Shown: positions 24,995 through 37,925, counted from the first letter of the stretch. The stretch: DNA of 64,000 bases from Streptomyces echinatus (GCF_014203595.1 NZ_JACHJK010000003.1:124001-188000), one strand, 5' to 3'. A program made the numbers and translations. The notes: generated by a model from the letters alone, not told the origin.

Positions 24995-25882
24995 CTACAC
25001 CTGGATTTCAAGGCCGTCCATGGCCACTTCCATACCGCGCTCCTCCAAGGTATGCCGCTCGGGCGCGTCCTCCAGGAGGATCGGGTTGGTGTTGTTCATG
25101 TGCACGTAGATCGTCCGCCCCACGCCCATCGACGGGAGCTGCGCGAGACTGCCGTCCGGGCCGTCGATGGGCAGGTGCCCCATCTCCCGGGACGTCTTGC
25201 CGGCCAGGCCGAGCCGTATGAGCTCGTCGTCGCGCCAGCAGGTCCCGTCGATCAGCAGGCATGCGCAGCCCTCGATCTCCCCGCGCAGTGCCGGTGTCAG
25301 CGATTGCGCTCCTGGCAGGTACACGAGCGTTCCCTTGCTGCGCTCGTCGGTCAGCCGGTAGCCCACGACGCGGCCGTGGTCCACCCCGGCTCCGAACCGA
25401 TCGCGCTTGGTGGTGGGCACGTCGAACGCCCGGCAGGACAGCCCGTCCGCCAGGGCGAGGTCGGCGCCTGGATCCACTGCCCGCCACTCGACCGGGCAGT
25501 AACGTTCGAGCGTGCGCAGAATCCCCGAGCCGTCAGACAGGGTCTTGCGCACCGTCGGCGTGGCGTAGAGCCGCAGGGCGCGGGCCTCGCGCAGCAGGAG
25601 CAGGCCCAGCGTGTGGTCCAGCTCGGCGTCGGTGACGAGCACCGCCTCCAGCGGCGTCGTCCGGTCGTCGTGCGGGTGCAGACTGGGGAAGGCCTCGATC
25701 TGGGTGCGGAGATCGGGCGAGGCGTTGATGAGGAACCACCGGCGGCTGTCGGCGCTGATGGCGACCGACGACTGGGTGCGCGCGAGGCCGGCGCGGGAGC
25801 GGACCGCGGCGCACACCGGGCAGCCGCAGTTCCACTGCGGGGAGCCGCCCCCCGCAGCGGAGCCCAGCACTCGCAGCAACAC
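24995..25882 (-). CDS. pqqB: PqqB, metallo-beta-lactamase-fold hydroxylase of PQQ biosynthesis
   Basis: 295 residues from a GTG at 25882 preceded by GGAG. N-terminal LGSAAGGGSPQWNCGCPVC is the PqqB hallmark, with the cysteines that bind a structural zinc. The metallo-hydrolase motif appears as TDAELDHTLGLLLLREARAL, and further ligands in VYVHMNNTNPIL near the C-terminus, where MNNTNP is conserved in PqqB. It hydroxylates the crosslinked tyrosine. Located 109 bases after pqqA, with a hairpin in between. Confidence 0.95.
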   Translation of the reverse strand: MLLRVLGSAAGGGSPQWNCGCPVCAAVRSRAGLARTQSSVAISADSRRWFLINASPDLRTQIEAFPSLHPHDDRTTPLEAVLVTDAELDHTLGLLLLREARALRLYATPTVRKTLSDGSGILRTLERYCPVEWRAVDPGADLALADGLSCRAFDVPTTKRDRFGAGVDHGRVVGYRLTDERSKGTLVYLPGAQSLTPALRGEIEGCACLLIDGTCWRDDELIRLGLAGKTSREMGHLPIDGPDGSLAQLPSMGVGRTIYVHMNNTNPILLEDAPERHTLEERGMEVAMDGLEIQV

Positions 25883-25956
25883 GCCGGCACTCCGTTCATC
25901 GAAGATCCGGGTCCGTCACCGGCCCGGCCGTCCGTGGCCATCGCGAGCCGCCGGAG

Positions 25957-25979
25957 GGCGCCGGACAAGGTCCGACGCC
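25957..25979 (-). terminator. Intercistronic hairpin between pqqA and pqqB
   Basis: GGCG(25957-25960) and GGAC(25963-25966) pair with GTCC(25970-25973) and CGCC(25976-25979) around a three-base loop, interrupted by a two-base internal loop. A hairpin just after pqqA could allow more precursor than enzyme mRNA. No T-run. Confidence 0.4.
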
Positions 25980-25991
25980 GCCCCACGTCCG

Positions 25992-26087
25992 CTAGTCCTC
26001 CAGCCGATCGAGGTACATGGTCACCTCGGCCGCGACTGTGATCTCCTCAAACTCGGGCGTCTCCCATTCAGCGGGCTGAGACTCCAT
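25992..26087 (-). CDS. pqqA: PqqA, PQQ precursor peptide
   Basis: A 31-residue peptide: MESQPAEWETPEFEEITV, then AAEVTMYLDRLED and stop. The Glu and Tyr of EVTMY (E-x3-Y) are the residues fused and oxidised to make PQQ. The Shine-Dalgarno sequence AAAGGAGG is near perfect, five bases or so before the ATG, as expected for a highly made substrate peptide. It heads the order pqqA-B-C-D-E and lies just downstream of the dehydrogenase that uses the cofactor. Confidence 0.95.
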   Translation of the reverse strand: MESQPAEWETPEFEEITVAAEVTMYLDRLED

Positions 26088-26135
26088 GGATTCACCTCCT
26101 TTCTGACCGAATTCCGGCAGGCTCCGAGTCCCGTG

Positions 26136-27845
26136 CTACGACGGTTCCGGGAGGGCGAAGACGATCAGGGCGCTTCCGTGCCCCGCGCCGAGCATGCCGG
26201 GGAGGAATCCCTCGGCCCATCCGCCCCAGCCGACCGGCACGGCCACGTACTGCCTGCCGTCGACCATGTAGGTGGTCGGGCTGCTGTGGTGGCCGCTACC
26301 GCACTGGAACTGCCACAGCAGCTCCCCGGTGCGGGCGTCGAGCGCGTTGAACTCGCCGGAGGCCTCGCCCGCGAACACCAGGTCACCGCCGGTGACCAGC
26401 GTCGAGGCGCACATCGGGAGTTCGTTGCGCCAGCGCCACTTCTCCTCGCCGCCAGCGTCGAACGCGCTGATGGACCCCGCCATGTCCTCGATGTCGACCT
26501 GAACGCCCGCGCCCCAGTAGGGAATGCTCTCCTTGAACTCCCGGCGCCGCCGGGTGGCGGTGGCACCGGTGTCCTGGACCGGGACGTAGAAGAGCCCGGT
26601 CTCGGGGCTGTAGGACGCATGGGTCCATTCCTTGGCGCCGGCCGGACCCGGGTAGAAGTGGACCGGTTCTCCCTCCTTGTCCGGGTACACCTTGGCCGTC
26701 ACCTGGCCGTCCCTCGTGATCGCCCCCCATGTGATGCGGTCGACGAAGGGAGTGATCGAGACCCTCGCGCCGTTCGTGCGGTCGAGGACGAAGAAGTAGC
26801 CGTTCTTGTCGAAGTGCCCGAGCAGTTTGCGCCCGTCCTGCTCGAACAGGATGCACTCGCCGATGCTGTCGTAATCCCACAGGTCGTGTGGCGTGCACTG
26901 GTAGTGCCAGCGGATCTGACCGCTGTCCACGTCCACGGCGACGATGCTGTCGGTGAAGAGGTTGTCGCCCTCGCGGACCCCTCCGTCGAAGTCGGGCGCC
27001 GGGTTGCCGGTGCCCACGTACAGCAGGTTCGTCTCCGGGTCGAAGGTACCGGTGATCCAGCAGTTCGCCCCGCCCCGTGCCCAGGCCTCGCCGTCGGCGG
27101 GCCAGGTCTCCGAGCCGGGCTCCCCGGGCTTGGGCACCATGTAGCTGCGCCACTGGTGCTCGCCGGTCTCGAGATCGAATGCGTCGAGGTGGCCGCGTAC
27201 GCCGAACTCGCCGCCGGAACTTCCGACGATGACCATGTTCTTCACGACCAGCGGGGCGACTGTGGCGCTCTCCCCGGCCCGGACGTCTCCGTAGGTCTTG
27301 TCCCAGACCCGCTTGCCGGTGGTGGCGTCGAGCGCGAGCACACGGGCGTTCGCCGTGACGAAGAAGACCTTCCCCTGAGCCACGGCGACCCCGCGGTTCA
27401 CGTTCCCGCAGCACAAGGACACGTCGAAGGGGACGGCGTGCTTGTACCGCCAGATCTCCACGCCCGTCTTCGCGTCGAGGGCCCAGACCCAGCCGTCCCA
27501 GCCGGAGAGGAACATGACCCCGTCGACGACGATCGGGGCGGCCTCGAACGAGTAGGTCGACGCGCCCGCGATCAGGCCGGTCGTGCCGGCCTGGAAGACC
27601 CAAGCGGGGACCATGCGTTTGACGTTGTCCGTGTTGATCTGGTCCAGCGGGCTGTACCGCTGCCCGTTGTAGGCGCCGTAGTAGGTGAGCCAGTTCTGGG
27701 GTTCCTCGCGAGCGTTCAACAGGCGCTCGTAGTCGACGCCGGCTACTACCGGCGGCGCGACGTCCCCGCCCGCGACCTTGCCGCTCAGGGCTCCCTGATC
27801 GACGGCCTCACCCGCGTCGACGTAGTCGGCGTAGTCGACGGTCAT
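26136..27845 (-). CDS. PQQ-dependent methanol/ethanol-type alcohol dehydrogenase, lanthanide-type signature
   Basis: 569 residues from ATG 27845, chosen because AGGAGG lies at the right distance; a GTG nine bases upstream is possible. An eight-bladed quinoprotein with tryptophan-docking repeats (LDAKTGVEIWRYK; LDATTGKRVWDKTYG; LDARTGELLWQFQCG). The vicinal cysteines that form the disulfide over PQQ are in DVSLCCGNVNRG. The catalytic Asp region reads TPHDLWDYDSIGE: Asp two residues after the catalytic Asp (DYD) is the mark of lanthanide-binding enzymes such as XoxF and PedH, whereas calcium enzymes have Ala or Ser. No Sec or Tat signal peptide is visible, unusual for this normally exported class. 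Substrate unknown. Confidence 0.93.
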   Translation of the reverse strand: MTVDYADYVDAGEAVDQGALSGKVAGGDVAPPVVAGVDYERLLNAREEPQNWLTYYGAYNGQRYSPLDQINTDNVKRMVPAWVFQAGTTGLIAGASTYSFEAAPIVVDGVMFLSGWDGWVWALDAKTGVEIWRYKHAVPFDVSLCCGNVNRGVAVAQGKVFFVTANARVLALDATTGKRVWDKTYGDVRAGESATVAPLVVKNMVIVGSSGGEFGVRGHLDAFDLETGEHQWRSYMVPKPGEPGSETWPADGEAWARGGANCWITGTFDPETNLLYVGTGNPAPDFDGGVREGDNLFTDSIVAVDVDSGQIRWHYQCTPHDLWDYDSIGECILFEQDGRKLLGHFDKNGYFFVLDRTNGARVSITPFVDRITWGAITRDGQVTAKVYPDKEGEPVHFYPGPAGAKEWTHASYSPETGLFYVPVQDTGATATRRRREFKESIPYWGAGVQVDIEDMAGSISAFDAGGEEKWRWRNELPMCASTLVTGGDLVFAGEASGEFNALDARTGELLWQFQCGSGHHSSPTTYMVDGRQYVAVPVGWGGWAEGFLPGMLGAGHGSALIVFALPEPS

Positions 27846-27867
27846 TCCCTCCACCTCCTACTTCTTC

Positions 27868-28329
27868 CTACGGCCGCGGCTGTTCGGGACGGTCGAGGCG
27901 AGCCTCCGGAGGGGCGTCTCCCAGGACCACGATGGACCCGGTCAGCCCCCGGCCCTCGTCATTGCCTGTGGGCGAGCCGAACCAGTAGTAGCCCGGGCCG
28001 TCGAGATTGAGGTGCGCATGCCCGTGCGAATGGTTCACCAACCAGATGAACTTCCTGTCGCCGTTGCTCGGCAGAAGTGCGCAGTGCGTGTTCATGTCGT
28101 CATTGACGAGCTCGAGCTCGATATCGCCTCCATGGGGCATGACCAGAATAGAGGGATCCCAGGTCAGCTCATCCGGGTTGATGCGTATTGTGGCCTTCAT
28201 GTGGCCGTCCGATTCCTCGGTGGCCTGCCCGATACTTCCGGTTCCCAGCACTTGCCCCAGCGCTGCTTTGTTCTGTGCGGCCAACCCGAGCTGGTCCAGC
28301 AGGTCGGCCCGCTCCTGCGCGGTCGTCAT
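27868..28329 (-). CDS. PQQ-associated cupredoxin-like protein (MSMEG_3727 family)
   Basis: About 153 residues starting MTTAQERADLLDQLGLAAQN. The C-terminal two thirds look like a cupredoxin: LVMPHGGDIELELVNDDMNT, HCALLPSNGDRKFIWLVNHS, HGHAHLNLDGPGYYWFGSPT. The His, Cys and Gly-Tyr-Tyr-Trp pattern around HCALLP and GPGYYWFG could bind copper. Proteins of this family are found beside PQQ dehydrogenases in mycobacteria and other actinobacteria, and may be an electron acceptor in place of a cytochrome c, which is missing here. No signal peptide is evident, matching the dehydrogenase. 22 bases separate the two genes. Confidence 0.8.
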   Translation of the reverse strand: MTTAQERADLLDQLGLAAQNKAALGQVLGTGSIGQATEESDGHMKATIRINPDELTWDPSILVMPHGGDIELELVNDDMNTHCALLPSNGDRKFIWLVNHSHGHAHLNLDGPGYYWFGSPTGNDEGRGLTGSIVVLGDAPPEARLDRPEQPRP

Positions 28330-28530
28330 AGGAGGTTCCACTCCTCGAAATCTCTATTTCTGCACCACCGATGCCCGGCTGCAATCGGTCGTCAAGGAGC
28401 GCACTGCGCCGGATAAATCGCACCCGATATGGTGCTGAATTCGCAGTTGCCAAAAACGCTACGCCGGGTGGATCACGCCGACAAGGTGCGCCCAGGTGCG
28501 GGCCGTTTCATGCCGTTCGTCCGCGACGGG

Positions 28531-32254
<3,724 letters not shown>

Positions 32255-32912
32255 GGTTCAGAACCGTCCTTGGTCCATCCCCGACGCCCGACGGTGTGAG
32301 CGCCGTCCGCGCCGGTCGCCGCTCCTCGCGGCCGGGCCGGCAGCGGACTGGGGCCCGCGTCGCGCGTCCTCCTGCTTCGTCACTCGTTCCAGGCTGTGTC
32401 ACAGGCCTGCACTCCCCACCCTAGGTACCGTTGTCCACCGGCGCACGTGCCTCTCCAGGCCACCCGGACGAACTTGGAGCAGGCCGGGAGCACGCCTGAC
32501 CGCTCCCGGATCCGTGACTCGGCCGACAGGAGGCCGACCCTGCGGAGCGATGCGGATCGCTTGCCGGCCTCGACGCCCGAGCCATAGTCCTGACCTGCGG
32601 GTTCGTCCAAGTATTCGATCTTGGACTTGATGATGTACCGGCGGCCCGGTGCAGACCCCAGGCACCGGCCAGGCGGTTCCGGCCGTAGCCGTACTTCTCG
32701 GCGATCTCCGGTGGCGTGATCTCGTAGCCGTCCCTGCGGCGCAGGGCGACGGTCGCAGGCGCAGGACCCTCAGGTTGGGGTTGTTCGCATCATCGACAGT
32801 CTCATTGAACGCGGGCAGCCGAAGATCGTGGCAACGCCCGGAGTTCGTGACGGGGCTTCACCCTCATCATGATCCACCGCGATGGTCTACGAACGCCCCA
32901 TACGGGACCGCC
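32255..32912 (-). other. 658 bases with a decayed minus-strand gene
   Basis: Minus-strand pieces look coding but are spread over frames with stops: LPAFNETVDDANNPNLRVLR (about 32820-32760), RRDGYEITPPEIAEKYGRN (about 32735-32680, like the helix-turn-helix of small DNA-binding proteins), RYIIKSKIEYLDEPAGQDYG (about 32640-32580). They may be parts of one lost regulatory gene. Not assigned to a family. Confidence 0.35.
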
Positions 32913-35900
32913 TCAGGCGATCGCGCCGGCCGGGATGGCCTGCTCCGTCCAGATGATCTTGCCGGTCGTGGTGTAACGGGTGCCCCACCTGTGGGCGAGC
33001 TGGGCGACGATCAACAGGCCCCGTCCTCCCTCGTCAGTGGTCCGCGCATGGCGGAGACGTGGAGAAGTACTGCTGGCGTCGGAGACCTCGCAAATCAGGC
33101 CGCGATCCCGGATCAGACGCAGACCGACTGGTCCGGCCGCATGCCGAATGGCATTGGTGACCAGTTCGCTGACGATGAGTTCCGTGGTGAACGTCAGATC
33201 GGGGATCCCCCACTCGGACACCTGCTGGATGGCGAGGGTACGGGCGTGCGCGACGGCAGCCGGATCGCTGGGCAGGTCCCAGAAGGCCACCTGGTCCGGG
33301 GCCAGGACGCGGGTCCGAGCGAGGAGCAGGGCCGCGTCGTCGGGCGGTGGGCCGGCCAGGAGAGTCTCGATCACTCGTTGGCCGGTCTCCGTCAGGGAAG
33401 GCAGGGGCGCCGCGAGGGCATTGCCCAGCCGGGAAAGCCCGATGTCGATGTCCCGGTCGACCGATTCGATGAGGCCGTCGGTGTAGAGGGCGATCAGGCT
33501 GCCTTCGGCCAGCTCTGTCTCGATGGACTGGAAGGGGAGGTAGCCGAGGCCGAGTGGTGGTCCGGCGGGCAGGTCCAGGATGTCGGCGGCGCCGTCGGGG
33601 CCGACGATCATCGGGGGGAGGTGGCCGGCCCGGGCCATGCTGCACCGCCCGCTGACCGGGTCGTAGACGGCGTACAGGCAGGTGGCGCCCAGGAACGCGG
33701 TGCCCGTCGCCTCGCCCTCCGCCGCCGTGGGAGCATCGGCGTGCGCTCCCATGAGACCGATGACCAGGTCGTCCAGATGAGCCAGTAGCTCGTCCGGGGA
33801 GAGGTCGAGGTTGGCGAGCGTGCGCACGGCGGTCCGCAGGCGCCCCATGGTCGCTGCCGCATTGATGCCGTGCCCGGCCACGTCTCCCACGACCAGTGCT
33901 ACGCGTGCGCCGGAGAGCGGAATCACGTCGAACCAGTCGCCGCCCACACCACTGGGGACATCCGCGGGGAGGTACCAGGAGGCCATCTCCAGAGCGGATC
34001 CTCCGGTCAGGTCCTGCGGCAGCAGGTAGCGCTGCATGGACCGGGCCGCGGTGCGTTCGCGGGTGAAACGGCGTGCGTTGTCGATGCACACCGCCGCGCG
34101 GGAGACGAGTTCCTCGGCGAGACGTGCGTCGTCGTCCTCGAAGGGGCCCAGTCGCCGGGAGCGAGCGAACGTCGCCACGCCCAGGGTGACGCCGCGTGCC
34201 CGCACCGGAATCACCATCACCGAGCGGAGGTCGTGGTCGAGGAGCGAGGCACCCAGCGTCTCGTCCATGGTCAACCACCGACTGCTGGCGCCGTCCAAGA
34301 TCTTCTCGACCAGGGTTCTACTCTCCATCAAGCAGCGGGTCACCGGCGACGAAGGGGCTCGCCGGACTGTCTCCCCCACGGCCAGGGAGGCCTCGGGACA
34401 ACCTTCGCGTACCGACTGCTGCGCCGCGCGTCGGATGACGGGCGCCATGCCGACCGGCCCCGGTGCCGGTTCCTCGCCCCTCATGACGCCGTCCAGCAGG
34501 TCGACGGCGACGAAGTCCGCCACGGCCGGCACCGCGTCGTCGGCCAGTTCCTGCGCGGTCCGCGTCACGTCCAGGGTGCTGCCGATGCGGGCAGCGGCCT
34601 CGTTGAGCAGGGCCAGTCGTTCCTGAGCCCGCCACCGCTCGGTGATGTCGATGATCATGTACCACACGCCTACGTTCCGGTCGTGGCGGTCCTTCATCGC
34701 GAAGAAGGAGGCGGAGATCGCCCGGGTTCGGTCGGGCTCCGAAAGGTTCGCCCCCCGGTATTCGAAGTCCATGACCGGGGACCCGGTCTCCAGGACGAGC
34801 CGCATGCGCTCCTCGAAGGCCTCGGCCTCGGCCTTCGGCAGTACGTCCGCCATCCGCCGCCCCAGCCTCCGTTTCAAGGGGATCTGCTGGTCGAGTGGCT
34901 CGTTCACCCAGACGTACCGAAGGTCCGTGTCGAGGACGGCGATGCCGACCGGTGCGTGACGGAGGAAGGGGGTGAGCATCAGCTGACTGACCCCGCCGCC
35001 CGGCATCCTCCAGAAGGCCCGCTTCGGAGGCCGGCCGACGAACCTGCCGAAGACCAGTGCGGCGATCGTGGCGACCAGGACACCGGGGAGCATCTCGTAG
35101 ATTCCCGACCAGGGGGGACCGAGCAGCGGAGTGACCTGTTTCCACAGGAGCACCGTGGCCGCACCCGACACGATCCCGGCCACCGCGCCGGCCCAGGTCA
35201 TGCGCGGCCAGTAGAGCGACAGCAGGACGACCGGGCCGAAGGCCGCCCCGAACCCCGCCCAGGCATAGCCCACGATGCCCAGCAGCCCGCCACCTCTGAG
35301 CGCGATCAGGGAGGCCACCAGTGTCACGACGACCACGGCGGAGCGCCCCACCCACACCAGTGCCTTGTCCGAGGCTCGCCGGTTGAGGAACGCGTGGTAG
35401 AAGTCCTCGGTGAGGGCGACGGACGACACGAGGAGCTGGCTGTCGGCGGTCGAGATGATCGCGGCGAGGACGGCGATCAGCATCACCCCGGCGCCCCACG
35501 GGCTGAACAGGATGCGGCTCAGGTTGATGTACACCGTCTGTGGGTCGTGGAGCGGCTTGCCGGTCTGCGCGATGCCCAGCAGGCCGACGAACGTGGCACC
35601 GGCGAGGACGACGGTGACCCAGCCGGTTTCGATGCGCCGGGCTGCCGGAACGGCCCTGGTGCTGCGGATGCCCATGAAGCGGGCCAGGATGTGGGGCTGG
35701 CCGAAGTAGCCGAGGCCCCAGGAAAGAAGCGAGATGACAGCGACGACGCCGAGCGATCCGCCGCCTGCGGACCACCGGCCGTCGATGAAGTCGACTTTGG
35801 CACCCATGTCCAGCAGGCCGGGTGTCTTGCTGTCGAGGGACTCACGAAGCGGCCCGAAGCCGCCGAGCGCCGTGATACCGACGATGGGAAGCACGAGCAG

Positions 35901-36494
35901 GGCGAGGAACATCAGCGTGGCCTGCATGACGTGGGTCAGGCTCACGGCGAGGAAGCCGCCCAGACATGAGTAGACGACGATCACCAGGGCGGTCAGGGCC
36001 ATTCCGGACCGGAACCCGGCACCGAAGATGTGCCCGAACAGCAGTCCGCCGGCCACCAGCCCACTGGCGACGTACACGGTGAAGAAGACGAGCGTCACCG
36101 CCGCCGAGACCATACGGAGCATCCGGGTACGGTCCTCGAACCGCTCCTCCAGGTAGGCCGACAGGCTCACGGCGTTCCCGGCACGCTCGGTGTAGGTGCG
36201 CAGCCTCGGCGCGACAAAAAGCCAGTTGAGATAGGTGCAGACCACCAGCCCGACCGCGATCCAGCTGGCGCCGACACCGGACGCGTACACCGCTCCGGGG
36301 AAGGCGAGGAACAGCCAGCCGGACATGTCGCTGGCTCCAGCGGACAGGGCGGCGACGACGGCGGGGAGCCTGCGGCCGCCCAGAGCGAAGTCGGCGAAGG
36401 TGTGCGTTCGGCCGTAAGCCCAGATCCCTGTTCCGATCATGACCGCCACGTACACGAGGAACGTGGCCACGATCGGCGCACTCAAGTCGGACAT
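32913..36494 (-). CDS. Na+/solute symporter fused to PAS-GAF-PP2C (SpoIIE)-HATPase signalling domains
   Basis: One uninterrupted 1193-residue frame. Residues 1-490: sodium:solute symporter of the PutP type, about 13 helices, with GGRRLPAVVAALSAGASDMS and the Na+-site region STADSQLLVSSVALTEDFYH. About 512-630: PAS (PVGIAVLDTDLRYVWVNEPL). About 645-805: GAF. About 815-1040: PP2C/SpoIIE phosphatase with metal-binding GVGGDWFDVIPLSG, VVGDVAGHGINAAATMGRL and ALYTDGLIES. About 1070-1190: HATPase_c anti-sigma type (ELIVSELVTNAIRHAAG; DEGGRGLLIVAQLA). Symporter-sensor fusions such as CbrA normally end in a histidine kinase; here the outputs belong to sigma-factor partner switching. It could couple transport or presence of a substrate such as proline to a stress sigma factor. 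Confidence 0.92.
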   Translation of the reverse strand: MSDLSAPIVATFLVYVAVMIGTGIWAYGRTHTFADFALGGRRLPAVVAALSAGASDMSGWLFLAFPGAVYASGVGASWIAVGLVVCTYLNWLFVAPRLRTYTERAGNAVSLSAYLEERFEDRTRMLRMVSAAVTLVFFTVYVASGLVAGGLLFGHIFGAGFRSGMALTALVIVVYSCLGGFLAVSLTHVMQATLMFLALLVLPIVGITALGGFGPLRESLDSKTPGLLDMGAKVDFIDGRWSAGGGSLGVVAVISLLSWGLGYFGQPHILARFMGIRSTRAVPAARRIETGWVTVVLAGATFVGLLGIAQTGKPLHDPQTVYINLSRILFSPWGAGVMLIAVLAAIISTADSQLLVSSVALTEDFYHAFLNRRASDKALVWVGRSAVVVVTLVASLIALRGGGLLGIVGYAWAGFGAAFGPVVLLSLYWPRMTWAGAVAGIVSGAATVLLWKQVTPLLGPPWSGIYEMLPGVLVATIAALVFGRFVGRPPKRAFWRMPGGGVSQLMLTPFLRHAPVGIAVLDTDLRYVWVNEPLDQQIPLKRRLGRRMADVLPKAEAEAFEERMRLVLETGSPVMDFEYRGANLSEPDRTRAISASFFAMKDRHDRNVGVWYMIIDITERWRAQERLALLNEAAARIGSTLDVTRTAQELADDAVPAVADFVAVDLLDGVMRGEEPAPGPVGMAPVIRRAAQQSVREGCPEASLAVGETVRRAPSSPVTRCLMESRTLVEKILDGASSRWLTMDETLGASLLDHDLRSVMVIPVRARGVTLGVATFARSRRLGPFEDDDARLAEELVSRAAVCIDNARRFTRERTAARSMQRYLLPQDLTGGSALEMASWYLPADVPSGVGGDWFDVIPLSGARVALVVGDVAGHGINAAATMGRLRTAVRTLANLDLSPDELLAHLDDLVIGLMGAHADAPTAAEGEATGTAFLGATCLYAVYDPVSGRCSMARAGHLPPMIVGPDGAADILDLPAGPPLGLGYLPFQSIETELAEGSLIALYTDGLIESVDRDIDIGLSRLGNALAAPLPSLTETGQRVIETLLAGPPPDDAALLLARTRVLAPDQVAFWDLPSDPAAVAHARTLAIQQVSEWGIPDLTFTTELIVSELVTNAIRHAAGPVGLRLIRDRGLICEVSDASSTSPRLRHARTTDEGGRGLLIVAQLAHRWGTRYTTTGKIIWTEQAIPAGAIA

Positions 36495-36572
36495 AATCCC
36501 TCGCCTGTGAGGTTTGTGAGCGCGGGCGCGGCTACCGCACGCCTGGCAGCCGTTAAGGACCTATGAACAAAT

Positions 36573-36800
36573 CTACAGATTTCGGCCGCCGATGACCGAC
36601 GGCGGCGCCCCTCCCGCGGTGACGGTCAGTCGCGGGGGCCTGCTCCGGCTTGGGCAGCCGCCCTTGACCTTGAGAGTGCGTGCGACAACGTCGATCTGGG
36701 CCTCGATGTCAGTGCCGGGCCGCTCGACCAGTCCCTCGGTGCAGAGCGCGAGAGCACTGTCCGGCGGCAGCGGCTGAGGCGTCCGCTGGAACAGCCCCCT
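36573..36800 (-). pseudogene. SpoIIE-type phosphatase C-terminal remnant
   Basis: The frame ending at 36573 reads LPPDSALALCTEGLVERPGT, then DIEAQIDVVARTLK. This matches the end of PP2C phosphatase domains, where xLYTDGLVERPGxDI is standard. Nothing before it in this frame resembles the rest of the domain, so only the last about 40 residues survive. It lies directly upstream of the intact symporter-phosphatase gene and may be debris of a related paralogue. Confidence 0.6.
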
Positions 36801-37699
36801 GGGCCGCACGAGTCGTTGACACCCAGCGATACACCGACCGGTACCGGGAGCAAACGGGTGAAGCCGGCGATGACCGGAAGGTGTCCAGCGCGAACACAGG
36901 GTCACCTCCTGGGCGCCCTGGTCGATCTTTGCGCAGGTCTTCAAGGGGGTGGTGACGTGCGATGTCCCTGCGATGGGCCGGGGCACGCGGTATACGCAGG
37001 GTGATGGGCTGACCCCTTCCGCAAGACCGCTGCGAAAGATTCGGCTCGGCCTGGCCCCGGCCGGGAGCGATGGCTACGGCGGTTCACGAGAAGCGCACCG
37101 CACAAGACGTAAGCACCGTCGGAGCCTGGAGCTGGATGTCGGTGCGGACGTCCACGTCGCGGGAGTCGCTCCCCGTGAAGGTGCCACGTCCTCGCCCCGG
37201 TGCTTGCGGTGGCGCGGCCGGTAGATTAATTGGGAGGTCACGCCCGGCTGTAACAGCACGTTGCCGCAATCGACGAGCGGCGCCAGGAGCGGCCCCGCAC
37301 CCGCATCACCGGTCGTGTGCCCACGCCGGCCCCAGGTGCGGGCGCGTGGCGGCAGCTCGGTGAACTGCGGCTCAGACACGGCGGACCCGCGGAGGCGAGC
37401 GCACCCCTCCTGTCCTCGCGCCAGGCACGACGCCAGCGTTCCACCGACCGCTCACCCACCCGACGGTCCTTCGCGATCACCGCGGCGCAACCAGCGGGCC
37501 CATCGTCCGGCTGAGCGGCGGATCGGGTCGCTCGGGGCTCGTTCTGGCAGCAGCCATCGGCCTGAAGACGCCTACGAAGCTGTCCGATCAAGACCGCTGG
37601 GTTCTGGGTGCAGGGCGGGCCGGCGGCATGCAGCATCGGTGCGGTGTGCCGCTCGGGACGATGCCCGCCCTCGGCCGGGACACGGCTTCGGGGGGCCTC
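36801..37699. other. 900 bases without a recognisable gene
   Basis: No frame shows recognised motifs; frames are open because of high GC. Probably decayed sequence between the phosphatase remnant and the zinc-ribbon remnant. Confidence 0.4.
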
Positions 37700-37925
37700 A
37701 GCGTCACCGGGCAGCGGCACGGGCCGGCGCGCCACCGGGGCGTCCGACCCAGCGGCGGCCGCAGTGCTCGCAGGGTGGGGCGCCCTGCGGCGTGTACGGG
37801 GGGCAGCGGCGGTGTTGTCGCGGTAGAAGACCTCCCACTCGGCGCCGAGAGCGTCTCGTCAGCGCTGGATTTCGTAGTCGACGCTCCAGCGGTGCCGGCA
37901 CGAGCCGCAGGTGAACTCCAGTGTT
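37700..37925 (-). pseudogene. Zinc-ribbon protein remnant with internal stop and frameshift
   Basis: Minus-strand frame reads FTCGSCRHRWSVDYEIQR, then a TGA stop (37861-37859), then RDALGAEWEVFYRDNTAA in the same frame; a second frame continues PYTPQGAPPCEHCGRRWVG. Two Cys-x2-Cys pairs (CGSC, CEHC) form a plausible zinc ribbon about 50 residues apart. The nonsense codon and the frame change mark it as a pseudogene. Function unknown. Confidence 0.55.

Noticed and set aside
26085..26135. Terminator between pqqA and the PQQ dehydrogenase
   Set aside because: Only 48 bases, filled largely by the pqqA ribosome site; no convincing stem was found.
25611..28010. Plus-strand open frame of 799 residues opposite pqqA and the PQQ dehydrogenase
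   Set aside because: Antisense shadow; pqqA, pqqB and the dehydrogenase are unmistakable on the minus strand.
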